From Paralvinella palmiformis (Eukaryota; Annelida; Polychaeta; Terebellida; Alvinellidae), in NCBI GenBank assembly GCA_025642065.1, contig JAODUP010000224.1:760001-824000 (forward strand): a stretch of 64,000 nt of DNA. Reading direction: 5' to 3'. Positions within the stretch are counted from its first letter, which is position 1. Each line of letters starts with the position of its first letter. The notes under the pieces are model-generated. The model ran no database searches, had not been told where the DNA came from, and saw only the letters and a program-made list of their open reading frames with translations. Both the position numbers and the translations under genes were made by a program. Positions 12,115 to 27,495 of this stretch are shown here, piece by piece.

Positions 12115-14557
12115 CGCTAATATATTTGGAATATACTTGGAATCAGTGCGATATAAATGTGGCATAATAAATAAATTAATTTCAATCACATCAAACATAT
12201 AGTTAATACTGAAACCGAATAATATTAGACAAATAAAGAGAACAGGGAATACTTCACCATTTGATGAGAGAGTGAAGTGCGCTTAAATCGAAGAGTTTAA
12301 ATCGAACTGCCGTTTATACTATGATGATTATTTGAACGAAAGAACGAACGAACGAATGAATGTCTGATTTATTCTCGGTGTTGCTCTGACCAGAAAATAA
12401 CCGTCACACTGTGATGTTCTATTGATCTACTCTTCGCTCTAATTTTAAGTTTTACTGCCGCGACGCAAAGAATTCCTGATGAACAATACTGAGAGGACGA
12501 TACTAGACTAAATCACATTATATGGGCAGATAGAGAGTTGCACGGGGTAGTATGGGGGTGGGAGAGGGTGGTACTATCATGCTACTGGTTTGAGGTTAAA
12601 AGGATCGTAGAAGTGGCCTTTTGATAACTGACTTGTCTGCCAACTGTCTCTGGCAGATGGCTGAAAAGAGAACATCAGCAGACATCATGGCCTATGGCAG
12701 CTAATTCGCTCGTTCCCGGCGCGCGTTGTGCTCAGGCTGAGAATACACCGAGGTCCGGGCAAACTATTACGAATTTTGCCCGTGACGTCATATCCAAGTG
12801 TCGAGATTCCCATTAGAGCTGACAATACACTACCCTTCTTTCGTCAAAGCACTTAACAGACCAGGTTTAGGAATAGCCACGCACTTCTAACCTGTTTAAT
12901 ATTATAATTCTGACAAGTCTGTTGGGTATCAGACTCCTCAGTATTGTATTTCAACCTGCGTTAGAAGTGCACGACTAGATTAGGAAAGGGTTTTCCAGGC
13001 TAAAAATAGCCGCCAACCAAATGATAGAAGCCGTTAGCCTGCTGCAGCGTCTATTCACAGCTAGAGTGGCGCAGCGTAGTGAGAAACCAAGGAACTAGCT
13101 GAGATAATTTAGAGGTAACGCGCTGACAGGTCTTAGGTTCGAATCCGCCTACCGGCACACTGCTCCATCACATACTCCGACTTCTTGACTCAGCCATACG
13201 TGCGTCCGTAGACTGCTGTTGAATATTGTCGAATTATTGTATGGAATATTGACTGCAAGGGGATGGTGTTACTGGTGGCACTGAATTGTGTAGGTCCATG
13301 CCATGCCCCAGCCCTCCACCCTCCCCCTAGATAAGAATGTAAAATTAAGAGTCAGCATGCCGTAAATCATTTCGTAGTATGATTTAAACACCGAAAATGA
13401 CACCCAGCCGACATTCACATTAGAAATATGACGATATTGTTGCGCATTTCCTGAATGATGATGATGATTGATGTTTTACCGCCACTTTTGTGCACGCGGT
13501 AGGCTAAATGGGCCGAGCGACCTCCAAAGGTAATGAAGTGAAGTCAAAGACGAAACAACCTTCAGATATGCCCACGCCAAGATTCGAACCCGGGTGGTAT
13601 TGATCCGTGGTCCAGCACGCTACCGCTAGACCACGGAGGCGCCCCTGAATATAGTGATGTATCGATTTATTAATGTCTGGGTTCAAATCTCTGTACCAGC
13701 CGTCTCTGTGAGATGTTTCATCGGATCATGTCAAATCCTTGATGCAAAAATAAGTCACTCACTTTCACCAATTAACCCGATGACTCACCCAATCACAAAT
13801 TTTGGGCAACCCACTTTTTGCATCGAGGGCTTAGATTTTTTAATAGTACTTCACTAATTTTTTGACACAAAATTCGAACTTATTAAATAAATTAAAAAAA
13901 TTAAAATAATATTCAAAAGAGAAATCAGACTACGGTGGCGAAGATTACCATTTGTTGGAGTCTATCTCATTAATGAACCAGAAATGAGGACGTGAGGGAC
14001 GAGCGTCTCGGGATTTTTGTTATCTAAAACGGGATTACTGGTCTATATTACGTGGTACTTACCACGGATGGGAGGGGGGAGGGTGGTTGGCCTGTCGGGA
14101 ACGATTGTATTCATGATGAACAAGCCATAAGGACACATTGGGGATGGAATGGCTGGGAATTAGTTGTTTATCGAGCCAGTATGAAAGACTACCGGACCAC
14201 AACTGGCAATAGAATGGTCTTAATGGCGACAGTAATCGCTGAATATTAATAATAATAATAGTAATGATTAGATCATGCTAAATATAGAGGAATATGGCCA
14301 TAGAGAATGCACCGAATTGCCCCAATCTGGTAAAGTTGTTCGTATAAAGCAGCCACTAGTGTTGGCCATAATTAGATGTCGTCAAGTGACTGGATAATGC
14401 GACTAGATAACAAGGTTAGCCTAAACTCTAGTCGGCGACCTGATATCCCCGGATACAACTAGGGTATGTTTAGGTAGAACAATCCGCAGACAGCGTTAAT
14501 ATAATCTGGGTATGCTGAACCCGGCAAGATTATTCAAGCAGATCATGTTATATTTTC

Positions 14558-14599
<42 letters not shown>

Positions 14600-15767
14600 T
14601 GTATATTCCGTTCTATTCACGGGTAGATTGTTACATATTTTTACCATAATGCTAGTTGATAAATCTAAAAGCTCTAAGTGCTTAATTAAATATGTCTGAT
14701 ATTTAAAACCATGTAAACAATAACATCTGTTAACCCGCTATATTTGCTATTTATTTTAATGCTTAGATGCTCCGACATCCTTGTTAATCCGACATGACAA
14801 AAATTATCCGGATTATCTATGTTTGGCTGCGTACAGGTGATATTATTCGGATTCATAACATGATTGAGATGTGAAGCGTTTAGTGTTTAAGTAACTATTA
14901 AATGGGATAGAGACAACAGACTGATAACAATATTATACATGTAAATTAGGTTTTTTACAGATATTTACCGCCACTCTAATACCTGTTTCGTAATATTTAC
15001 CATTTACGAACTGAAAGATGATAATATGTGGGCAATGTCGGTGGGCAGACGTCTGTATGCTATTTATGTGGTTGACGTAAGTGGGCCGACATATATGGGC
15101 TGATGTATGTGGACTGACGTATGTGGGCTGATATTTATGGGCTGATCCATGTGGACTTGTTTATGGGTTGACGTTTGTAGGTGATTTATGTGGATGACAT
15201 ACGTGGGCCGACGTATATGGACTGACGTATATGGGCTGACGTATATGTGGGCTGGTGTCCGTGGACTGGAGTCCCAGTAGCATAGCCGAGCCAGATAATT
15301 ACTTATAATTTCGATGATTAATATTATTATCTGATAGCTCTGCATATAATATAAAGTGATGTATTAACAGTCGCTATCCATTGATACACACATACATCCC
15401 TCCTGCTATATATGATACATATTTTACAGCAGACTAAAGGGGCGCCTCCGTGGTCTGGTTGGTAACGCGTTGGCATATCTGAAGGGTGTTTCATCTGAAG
15501 GGTGTTTCATCTGAAGGGTGTTTCATCTTTGACTTCGCTTCATTAACTTTGGAGGTCGCTCGGACAATTTAGCCTACCATATGGATAAAAGTCGCCGTAA
15601 AACACCATTCATCATCAACCATCATCATCATCACAACAGACTAAAATACGAATTTTGTATCAGGACTTATTTACTAAATTATATAACCTTATGCAGTGCT
15701 TTCGGATGTGGCGATCGCAAGGAAAGAACAATAACGCGTTGTGCTGCAATCCGTTCAGACTAATACT

Positions 15768-15811
<44 letters not shown>

Positions 15812-17128
15812 TCAGTTATTTAACATATTAAATGCGCTTTCGTTGATTACCATTTGAGAGCACTTCCGGTACACTAGTGCCACTGCCGGGCGCTCCTTAT
15901 AACGGATTGTATTCGAGTACGGCAATAGCTACCCACTACCGTACTTTTCTTGGCTGCCATTAGATGTCGCGCGGTATGCGTGAATATCGCATATTGAAGC
16001 TATTTCGCATCGCCACATTTAGAATAATTCCTGTTGCCCGACGTTTTCATTAGACAGCGAAATTAGCAGCTGGTCCAGTTGTTTTAATGACATATTCTAT
16101 CAGCAGACTCCCGTTATCGGCTGTCGACAAATTTTTAAACACCTTTTTTTCCATTAGCCAAGGACGCTAATTACGTCGCGAATTAATTAAGCACGCGACA
16201 ACAGCTGCACGTTTCGAGCTTTTCCCGATGTGCTTAGCGAAATACGATTTATTTTTTAAGCTATGTCACCGATGTTTATTCTTTTTATCCGCTTTCCTGA
16301 AGGCATCGCGTATTTTTGGCAACCTTTACAGGTACACGGCCGTGGTATATAACGATGGCATCATTTAAGTAACCGATTGATCAATAATGAATCAGTACGT
16401 GGACGAATCCACTTCGGCAAACATATCAACAAATAAATGATATTAAAAACACAATCCCGTCCAGCATAAGGCTGGTATATAGGTTTACCATCGTACAACT
16501 TATTTAGATTTTATTAAAACTGCTAGGGGGGTGCCTCCGTATTCTAACGGTTTAGCGTGTCGGACCAGAGATCACTACCACTCGTGGATGTTTCATCTTT
16601 GACTACGCTTCATTACCTTTGGGGGTCGCTCGGCCCATTTAGCCTACGAAGTGCACAAAAGTGGCCGTAAAACACCAATCATCTTATTAAAACAGAGCTG
16701 AGAGTTCAATAAGCGCGCAGTTCCGTTCGAATCTAATCCATTTCACGGGAATAATTCATCTGCAACGAATTTAAGTTCTTTATTCACCCATAACAACCTT
16801 AGCTGGCTTCGACTGGATTTGTAAAAACATTAAACGATTGAAGATAATTAATGAAGTGAATAGCAGAAGCTTTGTCATGATTGTTATTCGTCGGACAGAG
16901 CTTCTTCAAATAGCGATATCTTATCCCGGTTTCTAATCTTGTTATCTCTCTAGCCATTAGATATGGGCTACAAATCTCGGCGTATGTTCACTTTCCCTTA
17001 GCATATCGACTGTATAAAGCAAAGGGGATATAACACTGCTACAAAGCTCCAGCTTTCTGGCTTCGAATCAGGCTACGGGATGTTTCTCTCACTCCCTCCC
17101 CCCTCCCTCACTCCCTCTCTCTCTCTAT

Positions 17129-17176
<48 letters not shown>

Positions 17177-17793
17177 AGGTGTTGCTCTTCAGTCATACGT
17201 CTCAGTGGCGAGGCTGAATAAACCAATAGATCAAACAATGTACTAATCTTCATAAACGAAACAGTCACAGCTTGGAGATTGGTTGGACGGAGGAACTCCA
17301 TACTGCAATCGTAACAAAACGTGGACAGAACGTGTGCCTCTTCGATTATATTACCAGGTTTCTTGCTTTTCGTCCACAACCGTCTTTGACCTTTCGCTGA
17401 CATTGAGCCTAGTACACCGAGTACCACCTACGCTTGATGGATAGGACGGCGTGAGACGGGATGGTTCAGGTGTTTGACGACCGGCGGCTGTCCTTTGATG
17501 TCGACAATCTGTTCCGCGGAACTAGACGGAACAGAGCGGCGATTTGCGGCAGATTTAGCCGAGCAAAGACCGGATTAACATTTACAGCCGAGTCCCGCCG
17601 TCGGCGTGCTCTGTGTTGGTGTCCTTCTCCCTGGCCGCCATGTTGTATTTATTTAGCCAATCAGCGCCGACGCAGCGCGGTCCACGGGCTAATATTGCCG
17701 AAGTCCATCAGTGGACTGGGGCTAGGATCGTCTATATGGGAGCCATTTCGGTGATGTAGACACACGAGGCAAACAGGCAGGCAGGCAGGCAGG

Positions 17794-17830
<37 letters not shown>

Positions 17831-17951
17831 AGGCAGCATGATGTTAAGCAGGCACCGAATGAAACCTTTGAAAGGACAACCCCATGACCATCCATCACGA
17901 GCTGTCACATTAACACTACTCTACTGTTAGCTGATGGTCATTTAGTGTAGC

Positions 17952-17989
<38 letters not shown>

Positions 17990-18270
17990 TTATATGGATT
18001 TTGTTCTCACGGAAGGTTACTGGGTTTATAAGTTTTCTTTTATTTGCAGGAGTGTGTGTGTGTGTGTTTATATGTTTTTTAGCAGTTTGGAATAAGGCAC
18101 TATCACAGAGGATATCGAACGTCTGTATTATTCATCGGGGTATTTTATATATCTCACAAATCCCACCATGGTTACATGGTATATTAATGTTACCTTGTGT
18201 GAAATTGTGTGTTCGTGTATGTCCAAGTGCGTCTGCGTGTGTGCGTGTCTGTGCATGTCCAAGTGCGTGC

Positions 18271-18326
<56 letters not shown>

Positions 18327-18390
18327 AAGTCTCTCTCTGTGTGTGTCTGTGTGTGTGTTATGTGTGTGTGTGTGTCTGTGTGTGTGTCTG

Positions 18391-18426
<36 letters not shown>

Positions 18427-18669
18427 TGTGTGTATGTATCTCTCTCTCTCTGTATGTATGTATATGATGATTGATGTTTTACGGCCACTTTTTGTGCATA
18501 AGGTAGGCTAAATGGGCCGAGCGACCTCCAAAGGTAATGAGACAAAGTGAAAGACGAAACACTCTTCAGATATGGCCACGCCGAGATTCGAACACGGGTG
18601 GTAGTGATCTGTGGTCCAACACGCTACCGCTAGACCACGGAGGCGCCCCTGTATGTATGTATGTATGTA

Positions 18670-18700
<31 letters not shown>

Positions 18701-20085
18701 GTCAACCATTTATTGGATAATATTCCACATTTTGTCTCATTTCAGTTATCACCAGGTAGACTGTGGTTTGCTCGTTATGTCAACGCCCAGGTACGTATAT
18801 ATGTTATATATTGTCTCGTCTGTGTCAACAACAACAATAACAAAAACAACAACAAAAACTAAAAACTAGCTTAGTGTTCAGTACTTGATCCAACTTCCTT
18901 CCGGTCAGGATCTTAGTCATTTGTCAGACAGTAAAATGACAACAAAAACAAGATTACAGACATCTCGGTGAAAGTTTTATAATAAAAATTTGCAGCAACA
19001 TATGTATGTGCCGTAAACACGTTTGTTATCAGACAGACAGACAGACAGACAGCGAGACAGACATACATACATACAGACAGACAGACAGACAGACAGGCTA
19101 ACGGAGAGACACCTATAAACACAAAGATAAGCATGTAGATAGACAAACACACTGACAGAACCCCCTGAACACACGCACGCACATCTTAATTTACAAGATA
19201 TACATAAATTAAATCCATAAATCTTTAATGTTTCTGTTACGTCACTCCTACGTATATCAATCGATAGTCGCCTACGCTGACGTCACTTGCTCTCCTTTTT
19301 TATAGCAGACCGATCCAGTTCTACCACGTGACTACCACGTGACCCGTCCCGATTGATCAACTAGTCTGAGAGTGGTCGTTAAATGCGTGGAAAAGTCACA
19401 TAACATAGTATCTACGTGGGGGATTCACCGGCGGTGTCTTATGTATTTTAATTACTATTTTAATTCTACCCCCCCCCCAAGAGAAGAGAGATTTAACACG
19501 AGAAAACACAAAGCAAATCTCGAATCTAACATATTAAAATATGATTATAAACAAAAATACATAAAAGGAGACAACATGGAAATTTTAATTTAATTTGTAT
19601 TATTTATAAGATTATGTACAAAGTCAATAATTTCATGAAATAATACGCTCATTTTCTCTGGAGGGAGGAACATCTAACTATGGCCACGGGCTCTACCAAA
19701 TCTAAATAGAATTATGTACTTTAACAAATCTGCCGATGAGAGTCCCCTACAACCCTCAAACCTGGATCCACTCAGGGCCGTATGTGTCCGTTATATCGCA
19801 ATGTCGGGATCTATCGGCTTTTGTTGCACTTCTGCATGTGTCCTAGCTCCATTGACACGTGTAACAATGGTGTGAAGCTTGTAGGCATGCCAACAGATAC
19901 CAACGGATACCAATAGATACCAATAGATACCAACAGATACCGAAAATGTCGAATCTTGGTTTCGCCAAAAAGGCCATAGTTACTAGACACGCCACGCATG
20001 TCACTTCAGATCTGGATCAGCGTGAAATAGGCAGGCCAATGGTAAAGCTCTTTTGAGTGAGTGAGTGATTAATTGAATGAATCAG

Positions 20086-20128
<43 letters not shown>

Positions 20129-21841
20129 GTGAGTGAGTGAGTGAGTGAGTGAGTGTATTATTTAGCCGAGATAAATAATCCGGCCATGTCGCTGCGTTTT
20201 ACTGAAGGTTGAAACATCTCCCAGAAATGGCAACGAGGCTAATATCAGATTGTGCAGCACAGCCGTGTACTGGTTAACAGTCGCATGACGTTATATCCCC
20301 CCCCCCATACACGTACACGTTTAATGGGCCACTCTACTGGCATCCAATCAGCGGGTCTAAGCCGACGACACAGAGGCCCCACAAATTACATTAGAGGAGG
20401 TGGATGACACCAAGCTGAGACGATGTCCGCCTGTTAGCACCTTAAGCGGGACATCATGACGATGGACCATAGACAATTGGGCTGCCATCACTGATCTGAT
20501 GGTGGCTGATGGTGTCTCTCTCCGTCTTGTTTATTATCCTCATCAGTGGGGCTCACAACACCATCGCCTCTTCTTCGGCTAACAAAGGAAGACCTTCGCC
20601 CGGGAAATCCACGCCGTACACCCCCGCCCCGTCCACTCGCCATCCCAAATCCCAGCACGATGGACGAGTCAGATCCCTAAAGGATCTTCGGCTTCCCGGC
20701 TGATAAACGCTGCGATTCACGGTGCTGCCATCTGCCGGCGTTGTTTCGCGCACCATAGGAAATCCTTCATCCTCCCCCCACCCGACACCTTTATGTCTGG
20801 TCTTCTCGTAACTCATCAGTAGGATTATGGCAAGGTCATCCCCCCCAACTGAATGATGTATGTTACGGTAAAACCGATTATATGCGCATCTGTTAATGTT
20901 CGTCTCAGCGGCTTAGACAATTTCGCCATTTTCCATACTTTGACTATAACACATACAATATTGAAATGAAATCCTTTCCTCTTCTTAATCTGAATAAAAT
21001 TTAATTAGCCAATTTAATAATTTATTTGTTTTACATCCTTTTTCTTTCTGTGTTCAGGAAAGCCTTGAAAATTTTTGAATCGGAGAAACTATGACTTATA
21101 GTGTTGCTTTGCCATTTTATCATATTTACACGAGAATCAAGGACAATATAGACTTTATACTTTCGGCAACTTTCACCAGTTGGCGCCACTGATGGGCGGG
21201 TCATTCACTTACAGATTGACGGTCAGTTTTTTGGTGTCCTCTTTAATTCGAAAATCTAGCCTATCCACCCAAGTTTTGTTGTTGTTGTTGGTGGTGATTG
21301 TGGTGAATTTTGTTGTTGTTGTTTTTGTTATTCCTATACATCTCTTGCCAACCATTGCCATGCGGATTTATTCGAACAATTAATGGTATCACGGTGAAAA
21401 TTTGTATTAAGTAAACTTTACTGAATATGTTTTTTGTTGTACTCGTCTTATAAAAAATAATGGAGGGGGCATATCTAGTCAGCTGAATACTCCAACTCGC
21501 CACGTTTCTAATATCAGGAAAACAAAATTAAATCATATAATGTACTTCAGTGATACAGGTGCGCTGATGGATGACAGTTGATGTCACTTACTTCATTATA
21601 CGCCTGTTTATAACAGTCATCCGTCTCTGACGTATATGACACATCACCAGTAATATATCACGTGACACTGAGCGTATAATCCTATTTATTATACAGACCT
21701 AAGCCTTCTAATGCTCCTCTAAATCTGTTTATTGTGTCTAAACTGGACTATGAGTTTTAAGGGATCATTGGATTGAGTTATTCCTGTGTGTGTGTATATG
21801 TATATATATATATATATATATATGGAACTGTTCATGCAAGT

Positions 21842-21880
<39 letters not shown>

Positions 21881-22831
21881 CATGCATGTATAATTTAGCA
21901 TTAACAAAGGTTGTTTACATGTTTTTCGCGATGGTGTCTAGGGCAATAGGCAAGACATGAATAAATTACTTACGTCAACAAAGTGATGCATTTATATTTA
22001 GTAATCAATACTAATTAAACGTAATGGTAATAACATTAATTTAGCTTTATCTTATAATCCACAATCACATAATCCACTGTGGATAAGGATCAGTTTGTAT
22101 GTTCAGTATGAAATGTTCAAGGTTGCTAAAAGGCAAAATACCCTTACCTTTCCCGAGTCAGAATATTACGAAGAAAAGGTCAAAGCATACGAGGGAATTC
22201 AAAGGACCGTCTTTAGCGTTGCGACAAAAGTACCACAGACAGAAATAAACTCTTCCTCTAAATGTTAGTAACCCCGACAAAGATATGGCCTACTGTTTTA
22301 ATTAACGTTTTCTTTCTAAAAATATTAAATATACATGATGATGTGTCCCATTTCAGCACCTCATCAAAGGGTGCGTCGTTGGTAGAAGGGTCTTACATGT
22401 CCCTGATGGATGGATGTGAGCTTCTTACAGAGACTGATATCAGACGGTCGCTGAAAAGGTCATCCAATGCTCTCTGTACGGTTGACCCTTTGCCTACATG
22501 GCTTGCGAAAAGGCGTCAACATGTTCTGATAAGCCAGTTTGGACTGCAATGTTCTAAACAATTACAGACCTGTTTCAAATTTAACACTTTTAAAAATAAT
22601 TTTATAGAAAGGCTAGTTGATTTTCGTCTAATTAAATATTAATTATATAATACTAACCTTAATGAATCACTACCGTCTTCATATAAAAGAGGTCACAGCA
22701 CTGAAACGGTCCTGGTTCGGGTAAAACAATAATATTCTGGTTTCCGTGTAAGGCGCCTTAGAGCAACTCAAGTTAATTAAGGAGCTATATAAAATACTAC
22801 TACGACTACTACCACCACCACCACCACCACC

Positions 22832-22862
<31 letters not shown>

Positions 22863-24875
22863 TATCAACTAATCAAGATAGGCCAGCATAACTTGCTCTT
22901 CTGGATATGTCTTTCTCTAGGTTAAAAGACATGTTTGGTCTGTCAGGTAAAATATTTGTATGGTTTCAGTCCAATCTGGAACAACGCTCCCAGAGAGTGT
23001 CTGTTCATATTTTATCTGACCTTCAGTCTTTGTTATCTGGTGTACAACAGGGTTCCGTTCTCGGTCCTCTGGTTTTCACAATGTATACCCGTCTTCTTGG
23101 GATCATTGCGCAGCGATATGGGGTTAAATCACTTGTATGCTGACGACACACAGCTGTATCTATCATTGGATCCTGAAAATGAGTTAAATTTCTCTTGGAG
23201 ATTTTCTTGAAATTTGTTGAATATTGTATCGCTCATATTCATCTATAGATGACTCAAAATCTTCTAAAATAACATGATGATAAAAAACATATTATCTATA
23301 ACGTCATTATGTTAATTTAATTAAAACACCATCATTACACATTGGTTCATCTTTTATTACCAGTGTTGGAAATAAGACCCGGTCCGGTTGCCCGGGGCCG
23401 ACACTTCTTGACCCGGCCCGTTGGTCTTGCTGATATTGAACAAATAAAACGGTTATAACAAGAAATAATAAGAAACAATAGTTTACTCAATGAACAAACC
23501 CATATTTTTATTGGTCATTTCCAACATGTTTTTTTCCTGCAAATGAAGGCGGAAGTGAACTTTACTCTCATCATGCGTCCGCAGAAGTCGTTGGGTTTAT
23601 GTTTTACACATGCTCTGATATCTGAAGCATTGGTACGACGGTGGTGATTGGCCAAATATCAGTAGAATCTTCTCTCAACCAATCAGCAATCTTTTTACAG
23701 ACATGGGTCTGATAGTTACCCGGGAAATTTAAATCTCTCAATTTTAGCACATCGTTATTTGGGGACTGAACCCCCCCCCCAAAAGAAGATATTTTTTAAT
23801 GCTGAAATAAAGACGAATGTTTAATAACTAAATCATTAGTTGCTTTGTATTTCACATGGTGAAAATAAGCTTAGAGCTATTTTTTTTTCTTTTTTCACCT
23901 ACATTTGTGAACCCATTACCATTGACAATTATTCACCCCATCATGCATAAATAATTAATTATTATGCCCCATACTAGTATTTTTAGCCCATACATTACCC
24001 CCAACTGTTTTCGTACACGTCCAGCTTGCTTTGTGGTTTCTGGGCTGCTATTCTCTTATAGCACCTGGGCCGCGAATTTTTCATCAGGGCTGACAACTTT
24101 TAGAACTTGCCATCCCAGGTGTCTGATGATTTTTTAGGGAATTTCCAACACTGCTATTACCCGTAATAGTTCAGTCAAAATATAGGGGTTTTTTTTGCGA
24201 CAAGTGTATTAACATGTATGAACATGTCACATCAATATGCCCAGCTGCCTACTACCATCTTAAGAACATCCATTGTCTAAAATCATTGTTGACACAAGAA
24301 ACACTTGTTACTCCAGTCCATGTCTTAGTTACACATCATATAGACTATTGTAACTCCCTGTCATAATCACGGTTGCTTTCACTGACAAATAATATTTCTT
24401 GTTCCAATTTCTCTTATTGTGTTTTAACATACATCTTATTTGGGGTATCACTGTACCACGTCTTTGACTGGCTCCTGCTAAAAAGGCACATTATTATTAT
24501 TATTATTATTTAGTGGAAGTAGTATTATCTATTTTCTATCACCAAAACAAGATATCAATATTAGTCATTGTTCCGTTGGTACTTACCTACAAGTTTAATT
24601 GTCCTCCATTCGTCATCATTGGTGACAGGGGAGTAGTGTGGAAAGAAGGAGTCAAAATAGCAACCCTTCCGGGTCCATTATAGCCAGATTGTTAGACGTC
24701 TAAGATGTTCTGAGTTGGGATACGGAATTCTGGATTAGTGTATCAGGTTCGAACATAATGGCTCTGTCTTTGCTGAGTCTCGAATGGAATAGAACTCTTG
24801 ACCCACGCCCACAAGTGTGATACGCCTATTTAACTCTGCCGTACTAATTTACTAGATATATCCCATGATAGTGTA

Positions 24876-24912
<37 letters not shown>

Positions 24913-25576
24913 GTAAAGAAGTGAGTGAGTGAATGAGAGAGTAAGTAAGTAAGTCAGTCAGCCAGCCAGCCTCCTCATTTTGCTTTTAGCCGCACCTGGA
25001 ACATATCTCACATCCGGAAGCAACACCGAAATTCGATACAACCACATTTAGGCTTGCAACGCAGTTCGCTACTAAACGCATCCGGAGAGCGCCCTCTCAC
25101 GGCAACAAGTGAAACCAGACGGTAGTCACCCATTCTACAGGCTACAGTTACTATGTCTAAGTTCCGCATTATTCCCAGCTTGTGTCTCTCCCAAGATCTC
25201 GGCCATCCATTCCCCCTTCTAGTATTCAGCAAGAGCCTGTGTCGTGTTTCATCATTGGCTTTCGTTCTTTCGTTCCATGGAGCATATCTTTATTTCCATC
25301 TACTCGGGAAGGGAGGGCGGGGGGGGGGGGGGAATAAGGTACTCGGTGTAGAACAGTGATGTTTATCCGGTATCTTGTCTGGATTTATGAGCCAGTGCTT
25401 ATCGTCTACTCACCATAATGTGCGAGGAATTCTAATTTAAAACGGAAGGTGGCGCTGTGTAAATCATCGTCGGCTTAGTATTAGTCAGCGTCGGAGTCGG
25501 GCTCCGTGTTGTCGATGTCATTGTGGTGTTGACTGGCTTGTTACAGTTGTATTCGGTATTTGCATACGACAAAGAT

Positions 25577-25631
<55 letters not shown>

Positions 25632-26431
25632 CATTCAGGACACAACTGAAAAATAGGGCTGGTTAGGCAAATAACATGAACATTCTCACAAATGGCGTGG
25701 TCTGACTTGGGTGTTTTACTGACACGACTGTAGGTGATTCCCTTGTTAGATGTTGTTGCATGGCGACTAAGAGACTGGTGATACATTACACATGTCTCAG
25801 CATGGAAAGAGGCCACTCTAGAATCAGTCCCCTGAAGAATCGTCCAGAGTTTGAATTCACGCTTCGAAATTCTCTGTGCCAGTGCCTTATTCCACACCGC
25901 CAAACTAACACACACACGCGCGCGCACTCACGCACGCGCGCGCGCGCACACACACACATCACACATCACACACATCACGCAACATATACTATACATACAC
26001 ATATTGGACAAGTACATTGACTGACTCTTAAACATTTATCTCAGTGAACGACGCACCCGTTCTCATCCTCTCTTCCCTCACAAGACACTGAACTGAACAT
26101 CTCTTACAATCTATTCGACGATGTTTAGAGAGAGGCTTTGTAAGCCGACTGTTATGGAGGCTTCTCTAGTTACATTTATTTGTCAGGGAATCGGTGACTT
26201 TGTGGTTAATGTGAGATGTGATGTATTGTTGATACTGTGTTGGAGCTATGTCAGAGTGACACAGCTATTAGAAAATGGTTTAAACATTTATTATTTATTA
26301 AATATTTATCAAGATTTATAGCCGGCAACTTTCTCCATAAATGTGATAATAAAGGTGATAAATACAGAATATTAATAAGGGAAATGTTTTGCAAATTTAC
26401 CACTAGTAGATCTGCCCACACACACACACAC

Positions 26432-26491
<60 letters not shown>

Positions 26492-26565
26492 GTGATGGCC
26501 TAATAAATATAAATGAACATTTCTTTTTGGTTCAAATTCCTCCCCAATTAAACAAATCGGCCCCA

Positions 26566-26620
<55 letters not shown>

Positions 26621-27457
26621 GGGGGGGGAACTTAGACAGACAGACAGACAGATACACATACATACATACATACATACATACATACATGCAGATAGGCAGA
26701 CAGACTGATAGACAGATAAACAGACAGGTAGACCTATCAATCCATTATTGTCTCAGTTGTTTTATCTTCCTGAGTTCACTAGACACCAAAATCCATCACG
26801 TGTTTGTTTGGTTGCTGATAGCTAATTGAAGTCAGTTTTGTTTTTCTCTCTTTTTTATTTCCAGAGAGCAGCCAATAAGAAAGTTGATGAGCAAGTATTC
26901 TATAGTCTGGTCCAATATTTTGCTGTTGTACTCTTTGAGTGTAATGAGGCTGAAGATTTTGGACCAGCCAAAACACTAATGAATATGTGCTTCACATTTT
27001 ATCACGAAGGTAAGAACAGAGAGAGGGGAGAGGGGGGGGGGGGGTGTTTCATTGTAGAATGCAGACACTCATCTGTGACTCACAATTAAGTAGCCATTTT
27101 TAGTGCTAAAACCAACTGGTGAGAGGTTTCTGAGATACATTGACGTAATGGGATTTTAACGGGTTATATTGCTCAATTTTGTATTTACTAATATAGGTTT
27201 GTTGGTATAAGACATTATTATATATCAAGTGATAGTATTTGGTTATGGTGGGAAATATTGAATGAATTAAATGGCTGAATGAAAGAATCAACCAATTAAT
27301 GCAATATGCAACAAGTAATATATTAATATGCCTGAATAGCATCCCATTTCCTGTGAGGTAAATATTTAAAACAGTGTTTTTAAACCCTCCAAGATCATCA
27401 TCATCATCATCATACTCATCATCATCAGGAGCAGCAGCAGCAGCCTAAACACAGGAA

Positions 27458-27495
<38 letters not shown>

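Larger units (their letters stand above)
11382..18745 (+). other. KIAA0513-like intron 2
   Basis: 7.4 kb. Contains four SINE family A copies, a TAA run (14560-14600), a 14-bp minisatellite (15062-15268), several TA runs (12077-12112, 15772-15810, 17955-17986), CT and GGCA/GACA tracts, and a GC-rich island at 17400-17760. No coding exon found. Confidence 0.7.
18791..26864 (+). other. KIAA0513-like intron 3
   Basis: 8.1 kb. Holds GACA tracts, a twin E-box, a small signal-peptide-like ORF (20509-20703), one copy of a dispersed repeat (21802-22003), a decayed LINE split by a hAT-like element (22170-24500) and several microsatellites. No further exon of the host gene is evident. Confidence 0.7.

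Noticed and set aside
25541..25927. 128-codon minus-strand ORF containing CLSV repeats
   Set aside because: Driven by the GACA microsatellite; the non-repeat part has no recognisable family.
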